Shown here one piece after another: positions 42,978-51,854 of a stretch of 61,454 nucleotides of DNA. Within the stretch, counting starts at the first letter, position 1. Each line of letters opens with the position of its first letter. The notes below the pieces were generated by a model that saw only the letters and a list, made by a program, of their open reading frames with translations, had not been told where the DNA came from and did no database searches. A program made the position numbers and the translations under genes. Source of the stretch: Hyphomicrobiales bacterium (GTDB lineage Bacteria; Pseudomonadota; Alphaproteobacteria; Rhizobiales; Rhizobiaceae); assembly GCA_017305835.1 (NCBI GenBank), contig JAFKJY010000059.1, forward strand, positions 1 through 61,454. The letters are read 5' to 3'.

Positions 42978-44543
42978 TTATGCCTCGAACCACAGTTCGC
43001 GCACGTCGATCAGGTCGCTCTGCGGGGGCGTGTAGCCCTTGAGCTTGCTGACGGTGGCGCCGAAGAAGTTCTGGAAGTAGGGGATGATGCGGTCGCTGCT
43101 GCTGTGGATCAGCGGCAGCGCCTTGGCCATCAGCTCCTTGCGCTTGGCGTCGTCGACCTCGGCGATGATGTCTTCCAACAGCGCGTCGAGACCCGGAGCG
43201 GTCTCCACCGCGCTGTAGTTCGAGCCGCCCTTCGAGTGGAAGGACTTATAGAGGCGCTCGTAGTCGGTGTAGTAGCCGGTCCACTGGGTCGTATACATCG
43301 CCTGCTTGCGGGCGACGTTCGCCGAGTATTCGGTGAACGGCACGTCGCGGATGTCGATCTTGATGCCCAGCCGCGCGGCCGGCTCCTGCAGCGCCAGCAG
43401 CATCTTCGGTGCGGGCGGCCGCTCGCTGGTGGTCCATGCCGTCAGCGCCAGGTTCTCGACGCCGGCCTCCTTGAGCATCGCCTGCGCCTTGGCGAGGTCC
43501 TGGTCGTTCTGCGGCAGGTCCGCCGGATACATCGGGTCGGTCGGCAGCAGCGGGGTGTCGTTGCCGATCACGCCCTGCCCGAGCAGGGCCGACTGCAGCA
43601 GCGCCTTGCGGTCGATGATGAAGCGGAAGGCCTGGCGCAGCTTGACGTTGTCGAACGGCGCCATGTTGGCCTGCAGGAACAGGATCTGGTAGCGCGCCGT
43701 CGGCTCCGAATAGGCGACGATCCCGTCGATGTTGCGCAGGCTGAAATAGGCCTCCGAGCTGATCTGGTTGACCACGTCGACCGAGCCGCCGCGCAGCGCC
43801 GCCTGCTGGGCGACGGACTCGGCGAGCTGCATGTACTGGATGCCGTCCAGATACGGCTTGTCCTTCATCCAGTAGTTCTCGTTGCGCACCACCGTGGTGG
43901 TGGCGCCGGGCTGGTGGTCCTTGAACAGGAACGGGCCGGTGCCGACCGGGCCGTCCGCCATCTTGCCGACGCGGTCGGCCGGCACGATGCGCGCCCAGCG
44001 CGAGGCGAACGCCGTCGGGAGCTGGCCGAAGCGCTGGGTGAGGATGAAGCGCACCTGGTGCGGGCCTTCCGCCTTCACTTCCTTGATCGGGCCGAAGGTG
44101 CCGAGCGACGGGCCGGCGACGGCCTTGTCCATCGTGTGCTCGACGGTCGCCACCACGTCTTCGGAGGTGAACTCCTTGCCGTGGTGGAACTTGACGCCCT
44201 CGCGCAGCTTGAAGACCCACTCCTCGCCGCCCTTCTCGGGCGTCCACTCGGTCGCCAGCCGCGGCGTCAAGGTGCCCTTGGCGTCCAGGTCGGTGAGGTT
44301 GTCGAAGATCGAGTTGGCGAGCTGCTGGCCGGCCACCGACAGCGTCGCATGCGGATCGATCTTGTCGACCGGGTTCGGATAGGCCATGCGCAGCGTGCCG
44401 CCGCGGCGGGCCTGCGCGCGCGCTGCCGGCATGGTGGCGGCGCCGAAGCCGACGATGCTGGCGGCGCCGAGCCCGAGAGAGCCGCCCAGGAACTGCCTGC
44501 GCGTGGCGGCGAATTTGCCTGTGTCAAATCTGTTCTTGGTCAT
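42978..44543 (-). CDS. Oligopeptide-type ABC binding protein with Tat signal
   Basis: 521 residues of SBP family 5. The N-terminus has a twin-arginine-like signal (TRRQFLGG, hydrophobic stretch, then AARAQA). The mature part shows RGGTLRMAYPNPVDKIDPH, EWVFKLREGVKFHHGKEF, VGTGPFLFKDH and NENYW. ATG at 44543 has AAGGAGG. Such receptors take peptides, opines, glutathione or other bulky solutes. It precedes the permease genes in the long operon, so its ligand probably feeds the enzymes encoded around it. Confidence 0.92.
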   Translation of the reverse strand: MTKNRFDTGKFAATRRQFLGGSLGLGAASIVGFGAATMPAARAQARRGGTLRMAYPNPVDKIDPHATLSVAGQQLANSIFDNLTDLDAKGTLTPRLATEWTPEKGGEEWVFKLREGVKFHHGKEFTSEDVVATVEHTMDKAVAGPSLGTFGPIKEVKAEGPHQVRFILTQRFGQLPTAFASRWARIVPADRVGKMADGPVGTGPFLFKDHQPGATTTVVRNENYWMKDKPYLDGIQYMQLAESVAQQAALRGGSVDVVNQISSEAYFSLRNIDGIVAYSEPTARYQILFLQANMAPFDNVKLRQAFRFIIDRKALLQSALLGQGVIGNDTPLLPTDPMYPADLPQNDQDLAKAQAMLKEAGVENLALTAWTTSERPPAPKMLLALQEPAARLGIKIDIRDVPFTEYSANVARKQAMYTTQWTGYYTDYERLYKSFHSKGGSNYSAVETAPGLDALLEDIIAEVDDAKRKELMAKALPLIHSSSDRIIPYFQNFFGATVSKLKGYTPPQSDLIDVRELWFEA

Positions 44544-44588
44544 TGGAATACCTCCTTCACCCAACCGTCCGATAAATTGCCCCGGACT

Positions 44589-45020
44589 TCAGTTCTTGGT
44601 TCCCTTTATCTTCACGCTTACCTTGCTGGCGGTCGCAGCAAGGCCGTATATCGGGCACTCGTCCTGATATACCTTCACGAGGCTTTCGGCCTCGGCCTGG
44701 GTCGCGCCGATGACCTCCACCTCGATGTCGATCGCGGTGTATTTCGCGAGATTGTCGGAGTAGCGCGAGCTGGTGGCGGCAAAGACCGCCTTCTCGATCT
44801 TCACGCCGTTCTTGCGCGCCGCCGATTCCACGATGACGGCGCCGCAGCCGATCAGCGCCGACAGGAACAGCTCGCCCGCCGTCAGCGCCTCGGGCTCGAC
44901 GCCGGAGCGGCCGCCCGAGGAATCGACCAGCATGAGGCGCCCGCGCGCCCCGGCGGTCACCCGGCCGGGCACGCCCAGCGTCTCGGCCATCGCCCGTGAT
45001 TGCTTGAGTTCGCCTGCCAT
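44589..45020 (-). CDS. OsmC-family protein
   Basis: 143 residues with the OsmC/Ohr pattern: PEALTAGELFLSALIGCGAVIVESAARKNGV with one cysteine, and a second in YQDECPIYGLAATAS. These two Cys are the usual peroxidatic and resolving residues of the family. It probably detoxifies peroxides made by the FAD oxidase encoded next to it. It lies 23 bp after the DAO-family gene. Confidence 0.87.
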   Translation of the reverse strand: MAGELKQSRAMAETLGVPGRVTAGARGRLMLVDSSGGRSGVEPEALTAGELFLSALIGCGAVIVESAARKNGVKIEKAVFAATSSRYSDNLAKYTAIDIEVEVIGATQAEAESLVKVYQDECPIYGLAATASKVSVKIKGTKN

Positions 45021-45043
45021 GTCCGTCTCCTTTTTCTCGGCCG

Positions 45044-46231
45044 TCAGCCGGTCTGCTCCGGCCGCACCTCGACGACCGTCAGCGGTCCCTGCGGGCGCAG
45101 GAAGCGGTCGTGCGAGAAGGCCGAGAGGTCGATCGAGGGCTTGCCGTCGACCAGCCATTCGGTGATCAGCCTGCCGGCGACCGGGCCGAGGCAGAAGCCG
45201 TGGCCGCTGAAGCCGGCGGCGATGAAGAAGCCTTCCGGCGACTCCACCTTCTCCGAGGCCCAGCCGATGATCGGCATCATGTCGGGCGTGCATTCGCGGA
45301 TGCCGGCCCAGCGCCGCACGATCTTGACATCCTTCAGCACCGGGAACATCTCCAGCGCCTTGCCGCGCGGCTTGGCCTGCTCGAAGGGCGGGTTGCGCAC
45401 TTCCTTGCTGTAGGTGAAGCGGCCGATGTCGTTGGCGGCAGCGCCCGCGCCCATGCGCACCGAGCCGTCGGGGAGCTGGCACACCGCCATCGCCATCGAG
45501 GCCGTCTGCACGAACGGGTCGGCGACCTTGATCGGGAACGGCGCGCTCATCATCATGATCGAGCGGCTCGGATAGATCGGGATGTAGACGCCGACCTTCT
45601 CGCCGACGAAGGGCGCCCACGGGCCGGCCGCGTTGACGACGACCGGCGCCTCGACGAAGGTGTTGCGGCTCATGATGCCGCAGACCTTGTGGTTGGAGAG
45701 CGGGACGGCGACCACCTCCTCGTTCTCCAGCACGATCGCGCCGGCCTCGACGGCCGCCGCGCCGATCGCCTTGCTGGCCTGCAGCGGGATGGCCGAGCCG
45801 TCGGTGGCGCAGTATTTGGCGCCCGGCAGGCCGTCGACCAGCGCCGGCGCCAGCTCCTTCAGCGCCTTGCCCTCGACGATCTCGCTCTCCAGGCCGAGCT
45901 TCATCTCGGCCTCCCGCATCTTCGCCAACTTGTCCATGTCGGCGTCGCTCTCGCCGAGATAGAGATGGCCGTTGCGGCGGTAGCCGGTCGGCCGGCCGAG
46001 CTCGGTGTCGAGCGTCTTCCACATCTCGACGGCCGCCAGCGCAAGCGGGATCTCCGGCAGCAGCCGGCCCTGCTGGCGCACGCCGCCGCCGTTGAGGCCC
46101 GAGGCCTCCTCGCCCATGCCGCCGCGCTCCAGCACCACCACCTTGCGGTTGCGCTTGCGCATCTCGCGGGCGATCGAGAGGCCGACGATGCCGCCCCCGA
46201 TGATTGCCACGTCTGCTTCGATCTTCCTCAT
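45044..46231 (-). CDS. FAD-dependent DAO-family oxidoreductase
   Basis: 395 residues with the FAD loop VAIIGGGIVGLSIAREMRKRNRKVVVLER and DAO-type C-terminal AGIRECTPDMMPIIGW and AAGFSGHGFCLGPVAG. It resembles sarcosine/glycine oxidase-type amine oxidases. Release of H2O2 would explain the adjacent OsmC gene. It is 11 bp after the PLP enzyme. The substrate is probably a secondary or methylated amine, which is an inference from family and context. Confidence 0.88.
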   Translation of the reverse strand: MRKIEADVAIIGGGIVGLSIAREMRKRNRKVVVLERGGMGEEASGLNGGGVRQQGRLLPEIPLALAAVEMWKTLDTELGRPTGYRRNGHLYLGESDADMDKLAKMREAEMKLGLESEIVEGKALKELAPALVDGLPGAKYCATDGSAIPLQASKAIGAAAVEAGAIVLENEEVVAVPLSNHKVCGIMSRNTFVEAPVVVNAAGPWAPFVGEKVGVYIPIYPSRSIMMMSAPFPIKVADPFVQTASMAMAVCQLPDGSVRMGAGAAANDIGRFTYSKEVRNPPFEQAKPRGKALEMFPVLKDVKIVRRWAGIRECTPDMMPIIGWASEKVESPEGFFIAAGFSGHGFCLGPVAGRLITEWLVDGKPSIDLSAFSHDRFLRPQGPLTVVEVRPEQTG

Positions 46232-46242
46232 CTGCCTTGGCC

Positions 46243-47418
46243 TCAGGAGCGCGCGCGTTTCACGGCCTCGACCATCCGGTCGAGGATCTCGTCGGCGATT
46301 GCCGTCGACGTTGCGAAGTTGAACCGGATGAACTGCCGGGACGCCGGATCGAAGGTTTCCCCCGGGCTGAAGGCGAGCTTCGCATTCTGCAGGAAGAAGT
46401 CGGCGGCGGTGACATTAAACCCCAGCTTGGAGCAGTCGAGCCAAGCCATGTACGTCGCTTCCGGAATATGGAAATTTATTTCCGGCAGCTCCTTGCGCAG
46501 GCGGCTGGCGACGCGGTCGCGCACCTTGCCGAGATGCGCCAGCACCTCGTCGAGCCAGGGCTGGCCCTGCGTCCACGCCGCCACCGTGGCGTCGATGCCG
46601 ATGATGTTGGGCGCCCCGACCATGCGGCGCGGGAAGCTCTTGAAGAAGCGGTCGCGAAGCGCCGCCGTACCGAAATACACGACCGCACAGCGCAGGCCCG
46701 GAATGTTGAAGCTCTTGGTCGGCGAGGTGATCGTCACCGTGCGCGCGGCGATCTCCGGCGACAGGCTGGCGATCGGGATGTGCTTGCGCCCGTCGAAGAC
46801 GAGGTCGGAATGGATCTCGTCGGAGATGATGATCAGGTCGCGCTCGATGGCGACGCGGCCGAACTCCAGCAGTTCGTCGCGCTCGAACACGCGGCCGGTC
46901 GGGTTCTGCGGGTTGCACAGCACCAGGATGCGCGTCGTCGGGTCGATCAGCCGCTCCAGTGCGGCAATGTCGAGCTGGTAGCGCGTGCCGTCGTCGACCA
47001 TCGGGAATTCGATCAGCCGGCGGCCGTTGTCGATGATGGCCTCGCGGAACGGCGGGTAGGCCGGCACCTGCAGCACCACCCCGTCGCCCGGCTCGGAGAA
47101 GACGCGGATCGGCGCGAACGTGCCCTGCACCAGGTCGGCAAGCGCCAGCACGTTGTCGGGATCGACCTCCCAGTCGAAGCGCTCCTTCATGCGCGCGGCG
47201 AATGCGTTGTTAACCGCGATGTCGGCGCGGTTGCCGTTGCGCAGCGGATAGCCGTAATCCATCTGGTCGACGGTCTGCTGCACGGCCGCCTGGATCGGCG
47301 CGGCGACGGAAAAGTCCATCTCCGCCACCCAGGCCGGGATCACGTCGCTGCCGTAGCGGTTCCACTTCGAGTTGCGCCGCGCCCGCAGCGCATCGATGGA
47401 TAGTTCGAATGTCGTCAT
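46243..47418 (-). CDS. MalY/PatB-like PLP-dependent enzyme
   Basis: 391 residues of aminotransferase fold type I: WVAEMDFSVAAPIQAAV, QVPAYPPFREAI, LCNPQNPTGRVFERDEL, ISDEIHSDLVF and TSPTKSFNIPGLRCAVV (PLP Lys in SPTKSF). This is the pattern of MalY/PatB C-S lyases. The ATG at 47418 is preferred because GAGGG lies 5 bp upstream; ATG at 47442 is possible. Either a beta-C-S lyase on a cysteine conjugate or an aminotransferase would fit; an S-containing substrate would also suit the molybdoenzyme at 34189. Confidence 0.87.
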   Translation of the reverse strand: MTTFELSIDALRARRNSKWNRYGSDVIPAWVAEMDFSVAAPIQAAVQQTVDQMDYGYPLRNGNRADIAVNNAFAARMKERFDWEVDPDNVLALADLVQGTFAPIRVFSEPGDGVVLQVPAYPPFREAIIDNGRRLIEFPMVDDGTRYQLDIAALERLIDPTTRILVLCNPQNPTGRVFERDELLEFGRVAIERDLIIISDEIHSDLVFDGRKHIPIASLSPEIAARTVTITSPTKSFNIPGLRCAVVYFGTAALRDRFFKSFPRRMVGAPNIIGIDATVAAWTQGQPWLDEVLAHLGKVRDRVASRLRKELPEINFHIPEATYMAWLDCSKLGFNVTAADFFLQNAKLAFSPGETFDPASRQFIRFNFATSTAIADEILDRMVEAVKRARS

Positions 47419-47455
47419 CATGTCCCTCGGCTTGTCGTCCATCCGCCCCGCAGGC

Positions 47456-49411
47456 TCAGATGGCGCGTCCGGTCTTCGATCCTTCGTAGATGGCCTGTTC
47501 GAGCTGGCGCGGCGCCCAGCAGTCGCCGATGGCGTGCAGCTCGCCGACCTTGCCCTTCAGCCCCTTGTAGACGCCGCGATCGGCCGTGCCCTTGGAGCAG
47601 AACACCACGCTGTCGGTCTCGATCTCGCGCTCGCTGCCGTCGGTCAGGCGCACCCGCGCCACGCCGGGGCCGACGCCCACGACCTCCTGCAGGGCCGACA
47701 TCTTGACGCCCAGCGCCAGCAGCCGGTCGTAGCTCTCCCGCCACGTCAGGTGGTCGACGTCGATGCCGACATAGAAGGCGCTCGTCACGATCTCGACCTC
47801 GTGGCCGCGCTGCGCCAGCAGCTCGGCGGTCGAGAGGCCCATGTGGCGCCCGTCGAAGTCGCCGATCACCACCCGCTTGCCCGGCTGCGCGCCCTGCAGC
47901 ACCTGCCGCGCGGTGAACACGTTGGCGCCGTCGGCGCCCGGCACGTCCGGCTTGGTGTCGCGCGAGCCGGTCGCCACGATGACGACGTCGGGATTGGCCT
48001 CGCGGACCTTGTCCGCCGTCATCTCGCTCTCCAGCCGCACCAGCACGCCGGCGCGACGGGCCTGGCCCTCGAGCCAGTCGACGATGCGCGCATAGTCCTG
48101 CCGGTAGGGCGCCTTGACCAGCGTCCTGACCTGTCCGCCGAGCCTGTCGGAGCGCTCGTGCAGCACCACGTCGTGGCCGCGCTTGGCCGCGACGCGCGCG
48201 GCCTCCAGCCCGGCCGGGCCGCCGCCGATGATCATCACCGACCGGTAGTTCTCGGTCGGCTCCAGCCGCTCCCACTGGTATTCGCGGCCGGTGCGCGGGT
48301 TGTAGACGCACGACATGTCGCCGACGCGCTGCTGGCGGCTGAAGCAGCCCTCGTTGCCATGGATGCAGGTGCGGATGTCCTGCAGCCGCCCTTCCATCAC
48401 CTTGCGGATGATCGACGGCTCGGCGATGTGCGCGCGGGTCATGCCGACCAGGTCGGCATCGCCGGCGGCGACGATCGCCTCGGCCTCGGCCGGGTCGGAG
48501 ATCTTGCCGACGCAGAACACCGGCACGTCGACCGCGTCCTTGATGGCGCGCGCATAGCCGACCAGCGGCCGCGGCGGCGACGAGATCACCGGGTAGTGGA
48601 ACGACCGGCTCTTCATGCTGTTGTTGGTGCCGGCGCTGACGTCGATGAAGTCGAGCTTGCCCCACTCCTGCATCAGCTTGGCGTAGCGCACGCCGTCGTC
48701 GAGCTGGTAGCCGTCGGGGACCACCTCGGTCGCGCTGAAGCGGATGCCGAGGATGTAGTCCGGGCCGACCGCCCTGCGCGTCTCCTCCAGCACTTCCTTG
48801 GCGAAGCGCAGCCGCTTCTCCTCGCTGCCGCCATACTCGTCGGTGCGCTTGTTGGACCGCGGCGACACGAACTGCTGGACGAGGTTGCCGTGCGTGAACG
48901 ACAGCTCGACGCCGTCGAAGCCGCCCGCCTTGCAGCGGGCCGCCGCGATGCCCCACTGCTTCACCAGCGTCTGGATCTCGTCGACCTCCAACTCGTGCGG
49001 GATGTCGCGCGAGCGGTCCATCGGAATCGGCGACGGCGCCAGCGGCGGCTCGCCCTGCGGACCCATGTTGGTGACGCTGCCGGAATGCGACAGCAGGCAG
49101 AAGATCTTGGTGCCCTCGGCGTGGATGGCCTCGACCAGCGGCTTGTACTGGTCGATGACCTCGTCGCCGCTGACCAGCCCGCCGCCCTGGCCGCGGATGC
49201 CGATCGGCGAGCCGTCGATCGAGGTGGTGCCGAAGATGATCAGGCCGATGCCGCCCTGCGCGCGGGCGCGGTGGTATTCGATCAGCCGCGGGCCGATCTT
49301 GCCGCCCTGCGAGAAGCCCGTGCCGTGCGCCGTTGACAGCGCGCGGTTGCGGACCGTGATGTTTCCGATTCTGAGCGGAGAGAGCAGATGCTCGAACCCT
49401 TCGCCGGCCAT
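47456..49411 (-). CDS. TMADH/2,4-dienoyl-CoA reductase-like flavoenzyme with altered Fe-S motif
   Basis: 651 residues: an FMN-binding OYE barrel (LLSPLRIGNITVRNRAL start, SFTHGNLVQQFVSPRSNKRTDEYGGS), an Fe-S linker, and a C-terminal FAD/NAD domain (VMIIGGGPAGLEAARVAAKRG). The linker reads CIHGNEGC then CVYNP; the canonical motif is CIGCNxxC with a fourth Cys before xxNP, so the second Cys is Gly (codon GGC). GGAGGT precedes the ATG at 49411. Relatives demethylate amines or reduce enoyl groups. It is the first enzyme gene after pcaJ. Confidence 0.88.
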   Translation of the reverse strand: MAGEGFEHLLSPLRIGNITVRNRALSTAHGTGFSQGGKIGPRLIEYHRARAQGGIGLIIFGTTSIDGSPIGIRGQGGGLVSGDEVIDQYKPLVEAIHAEGTKIFCLLSHSGSVTNMGPQGEPPLAPSPIPMDRSRDIPHELEVDEIQTLVKQWGIAAARCKAGGFDGVELSFTHGNLVQQFVSPRSNKRTDEYGGSEEKRLRFAKEVLEETRRAVGPDYILGIRFSATEVVPDGYQLDDGVRYAKLMQEWGKLDFIDVSAGTNNSMKSRSFHYPVISSPPRPLVGYARAIKDAVDVPVFCVGKISDPAEAEAIVAAGDADLVGMTRAHIAEPSIIRKVMEGRLQDIRTCIHGNEGCFSRQQRVGDMSCVYNPRTGREYQWERLEPTENYRSVMIIGGGPAGLEAARVAAKRGHDVVLHERSDRLGGQVRTLVKAPYRQDYARIVDWLEGQARRAGVLVRLESEMTADKVREANPDVVIVATGSRDTKPDVPGADGANVFTARQVLQGAQPGKRVVIGDFDGRHMGLSTAELLAQRGHEVEIVTSAFYVGIDVDHLTWRESYDRLLALGVKMSALQEVVGVGPGVARVRLTDGSEREIETDSVVFCSKGTADRGVYKGLKGKVGELHAIGDCWAPRQLEQAIYEGSKTGRAI

Positions 49412-49496
49412 TATCAACCTCCGTATGTGGTCCGTCGCCATGCGATCGGACGCAAAGCAAAATTCCGAGACCTTCGGCCCGCCCCGCGGCAGCCGC

Positions 49497-50186
49497 TCAG
49501 GCCAGGACAGGCACGCGCAGCCTGCGCGTCTCCGCGCCGGTCCGCAGCGGCGCCCCGGTCATGGCCTGCAATTCGTCGAAGCCCACACCGTCGACCAGCT
49601 CCTCCAGCAGGAAGCCGCCGTCCGCGACGCGGATGACGGCGAGGTCGGTGACGATGCGCGACACCACCCCGACGCCGGTCAGCGGATAGGTGCAGCGCTC
49701 CAGCAGCTTCGGCTCGCCGTCGCGCGTCACGTGCTCGGTCATGATCTGGACGGCCTTGGCGCCGGTCGCCAGATCCATCGCGCCGCCGACTGCGGGAATC
49801 GCGTCCGTGCCGGCGATCCAGTTGGCGAGGTCGCCGGTCTGCGACACCTGGAAGGCGCCCATGATGGCGAGGTCGATATGTCCGCCGCGGATCATCGCGA
49901 AGCTGTCGGCGTGATGGAAGAAGGCCGCGCCCGGCTGCAGCGTCACCGGCTTCTTGCCGGCGTTCACCAGGTCGTAGTCCTCATGCCCCTTCTCCGGCGC
50001 CGCACCGAAGCCGAGTATGCCGTTCTCGCTGTGGTAGACGACGTGCCGCCCGGCCGGCACGAACTGGGCGACCAGCTCGGGAATGCCGATGCCGAGATTG
50101 ACGTAGGCACCGTCGGCGATGTCCTGCGCGGCCCGCCACGCCATCTGCGCCCGCGTCAGCGCGGCCGGGTGCTTGCCCCTGCTCAT
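49497..50186 (-). CDS. pcaJ: 3-Oxoadipate/3-oxoacid CoA-transferase subunit B
   Basis: 229 residues. The catalytic glutamate is in YHSENGILGFG, preceded by VNLGIGIPELVAQFVP; KPVTLQPGAAFFHHADSFAMIRGGHID is the subunit B hallmark. Its ATG overlaps the end of subunit A by 4 bp. With subunit A it would move CoA from succinyl-CoA to 3-oxoadipate. The usual thiolase gene pcaF does not follow, so the acceptor could be another 3-oxoacid. Confidence 0.88.
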   Translation of the reverse strand: MSRGKHPAALTRAQMAWRAAQDIADGAYVNLGIGIPELVAQFVPAGRHVVYHSENGILGFGAAPEKGHEDYDLVNAGKKPVTLQPGAAFFHHADSFAMIRGGHIDLAIMGAFQVSQTGDLANWIAGTDAIPAVGGAMDLATGAKAVQIMTEHVTRDGEPKLLERCTYPLTGVGVVSRIVTDLAVIRVADGGFLLEELVDGVGFDELQAMTGAPLRTGAETRRLRVPVLA

Positions 50187-50887
50187 GGGTAGACCACCCC
50201 CTGCGCCACCAGCTCCTCCTCCTGGATCGGCTGGCCGACCTCGACCAGGTGGTCGACGAAGATGCCGGGAGTGACGATGTGCTCGGGGTCGAGCGCGCCC
50301 GCCTCGACAACTTCGGACACCTGCACGATCGTGCGGGCGGCGGCCATGCACATGACCGGGCCGAAATTGCGCGCCGCCTTGTTGAAGATCAGGTTGCCGG
50401 CCGTGTCGGCACGCAGCGCCTTGACCAGCGCGAAGTCGCCGCGCAGCGCCTTTTCGAGGATGTAGGTGCGTCCGTCGAACTCGCGGCTTTCCTTGCCTGC
50501 GGAAAGCTCGGTGCCGACGCCGGCGCGCGTGTAGAAGGCGGGGATGCCCGAGCCGCCGGCCCTCAGCCGCTCGGCCAGCGTGCCCTGCGGCACCAGCTCG
50601 AGCTCGATGCGGCCGGCCGTGTACTGCGCCCGGAAGGCGCGCGGGTCGACCGAGCGCGGAAAGCTGCAGATCATCTTGCGCACGCGGCCGGTCGCAATCA
50701 GCGCGGCGAGCCCGACATAGCCGTTTCCGACATTGTTGTTGACGACGGTGAGGTCGCGCGCGCCGTGGTCGATCAGCGCATGCAGCAGCTCGACCGGCGT
50801 TCCCGCCCCGCCGAACCCGCTGACGAGGACCGTCGCCCCGTCGGGGATCTCGGACACCGCTTCACGTGCAGTCGACGTCGGTTTCAT
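50183..50887 (-). CDS. pcaI: 3-Oxoadipate/3-oxoacid CoA-transferase subunit A
   Basis: 234 residues: AREAVSEIPDGATVLVSGFGGAGTPVELLHALIDHG, VVNNNVGNG, MICSFPRS and ELVPQGTLAERLRAGGSGIPAFYTRAGVGT are the subunit A signature with the oxyanion GFG loop. ATG at 50887 matches the usual PcaI start, though the ribosome site is not clear and an in-frame GTG two codons upstream is possible. It is the first gene of the run to 34189 and is divergent from the IclR regulator. Confidence 0.88.
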   Translation of the reverse strand: MKPTSTAREAVSEIPDGATVLVSGFGGAGTPVELLHALIDHGARDLTVVNNNVGNGYVGLAALIATGRVRKMICSFPRSVDPRAFRAQYTAGRIELELVPQGTLAERLRAGGSGIPAFYTRAGVGTELSAGKESREFDGRTYILEKALRGDFALVKALRADTAGNLIFNKAARNFGPVMCMAAARTIVQVSEVVEAGALDPEHIVTPGIFVDHLVEVGQPIQEEELVAQGVVYP

Positions 50888-51010
50888 CAGCACCGAAATC
50901 CTGGCCGCCTCCTCCCGGCGCGAGCCGGGGCGGCGCCGACCTGCAACAGCCGGCCGGGCTGTCGTGGGTTGATGAAGGCTAGGAGGTGGCCTATTCATCG
51001 TCAACGTGTT

Positions 51011-51045
51011 TGTGCGCTATGTGATGTTTGTTCAATATACGCACA
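51011..51045. promoter_or_regulatory. Candidate PcaR operator between pcaI and pcaR
   Basis: TGTGCG (51011-51016) and CGCACA (51040-51045) form an inverted repeat around an AT-richer centre in the 184-bp divergent gap, about 27 bp before the regulator ATG. The position suits an IclR-type activator/autoregulator. The symmetry is limited to the outer six bases. Confidence 0.4.
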
Positions 51046-51071
51046 GATTCGCGTTTGATGGGTGGAGCCAC

Positions 51072-51827
51072 ATGAAACGAACCGATGTGCTGGGCGGATT
51101 CTCCAAGGGTCTGGCGACGATCGAGGCCTTCACCGACGTCACCGACCGGCTGTCGATCACCGACGTCGCGCGGGTCACCGGCCTCGACCGGGCGACGGCC
51201 CGGCGCTGCCTGCTCACCCTCGTCGACGGCGGCTATGCCAGCTTCGACGGCAAGTTCTTCACGCTGACGCCGAAGATCCTGCGGCTCGGCTATTCCTACC
51301 TCGCCTCGGCCCGCCTGCCGACGCTGGTGCAGCCCTTCCTCGACCGCCTGATGACGGAGACCGACCAGCCGGCCTCGTCCGGCGTGCTGGACGGCCATCA
51401 CGTGGTGCATGTCGCCCGCGCCTCGCAGCGCCGCGTCATGACCGCCAACCTCAGCCCCGGCAGCCGCATCCCCGCCTACTGCTCGGCGATGGGGCGGGTG
51501 CTGCTGTCGGCCATGCCCGACGAGCGGGCGGAGGCGCTGATCACCGAGATGGACCGCCGCAAGCTGACCGAGATCACCCTGACCGACGTCGGCCAGCTCA
51601 TGGATCAGGTGCGGCTGACGCGCGAGCGCGGCTACGGCGCGGTGGACCAGGAGTTCGAGATCGGCCTGTGCGCGCTCGCCGTGCCGGTGCGCGACCCGCG
51701 CGGCAGGGTCATCGCCGCGCTCAACATCGGCGCGCAGGCCTACATCAAGTCGATGGAGCGCATGATCGAGCTGCACCTCGACCTGATGTACCGCGTCCGC
51801 GACTCCCTGCAGGAGATCATCCCCTGA
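51072..51827 (+). CDS. pcaR: IclR-family regulator, PcaR/PobR type
   Basis: 251 residues. The HTH region is FSKGLATIEAFTDVTDRLSITDVARVTGLDRATARRCLLTLVDGGY, followed by FFTLTPKILRLGYSYL and the IclR effector domain with GSRIPAYCSAMGRVLLSAMPDERAEAL. RATARRCLLTL and PAYCSAMGRVLL are typical of the PcaR/PcaU/PobR branch that senses beta-ketoadipate-pathway acids. ATG at 51072 follows GGTGGAG. Divergence from pcaIJ supports the assignment. Confidence 0.85.
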   Translation: MKRTDVLGGFSKGLATIEAFTDVTDRLSITDVARVTGLDRATARRCLLTLVDGGYASFDGKFFTLTPKILRLGYSYLASARLPTLVQPFLDRLMTETDQPASSGVLDGHHVVHVARASQRRVMTANLSPGSRIPAYCSAMGRVLLSAMPDERAEALITEMDRRKLTEITLTDVGQLMDQVRLTRERGYGAVDQEFEIGLCALAVPVRDPRGRVIAALNIGAQAYIKSMERMIELHLDLMYRVRDSLQEIIP

Positions 51828-51854
51828 GGCGCCGGCGGCCGGACGCCCCTCCGT

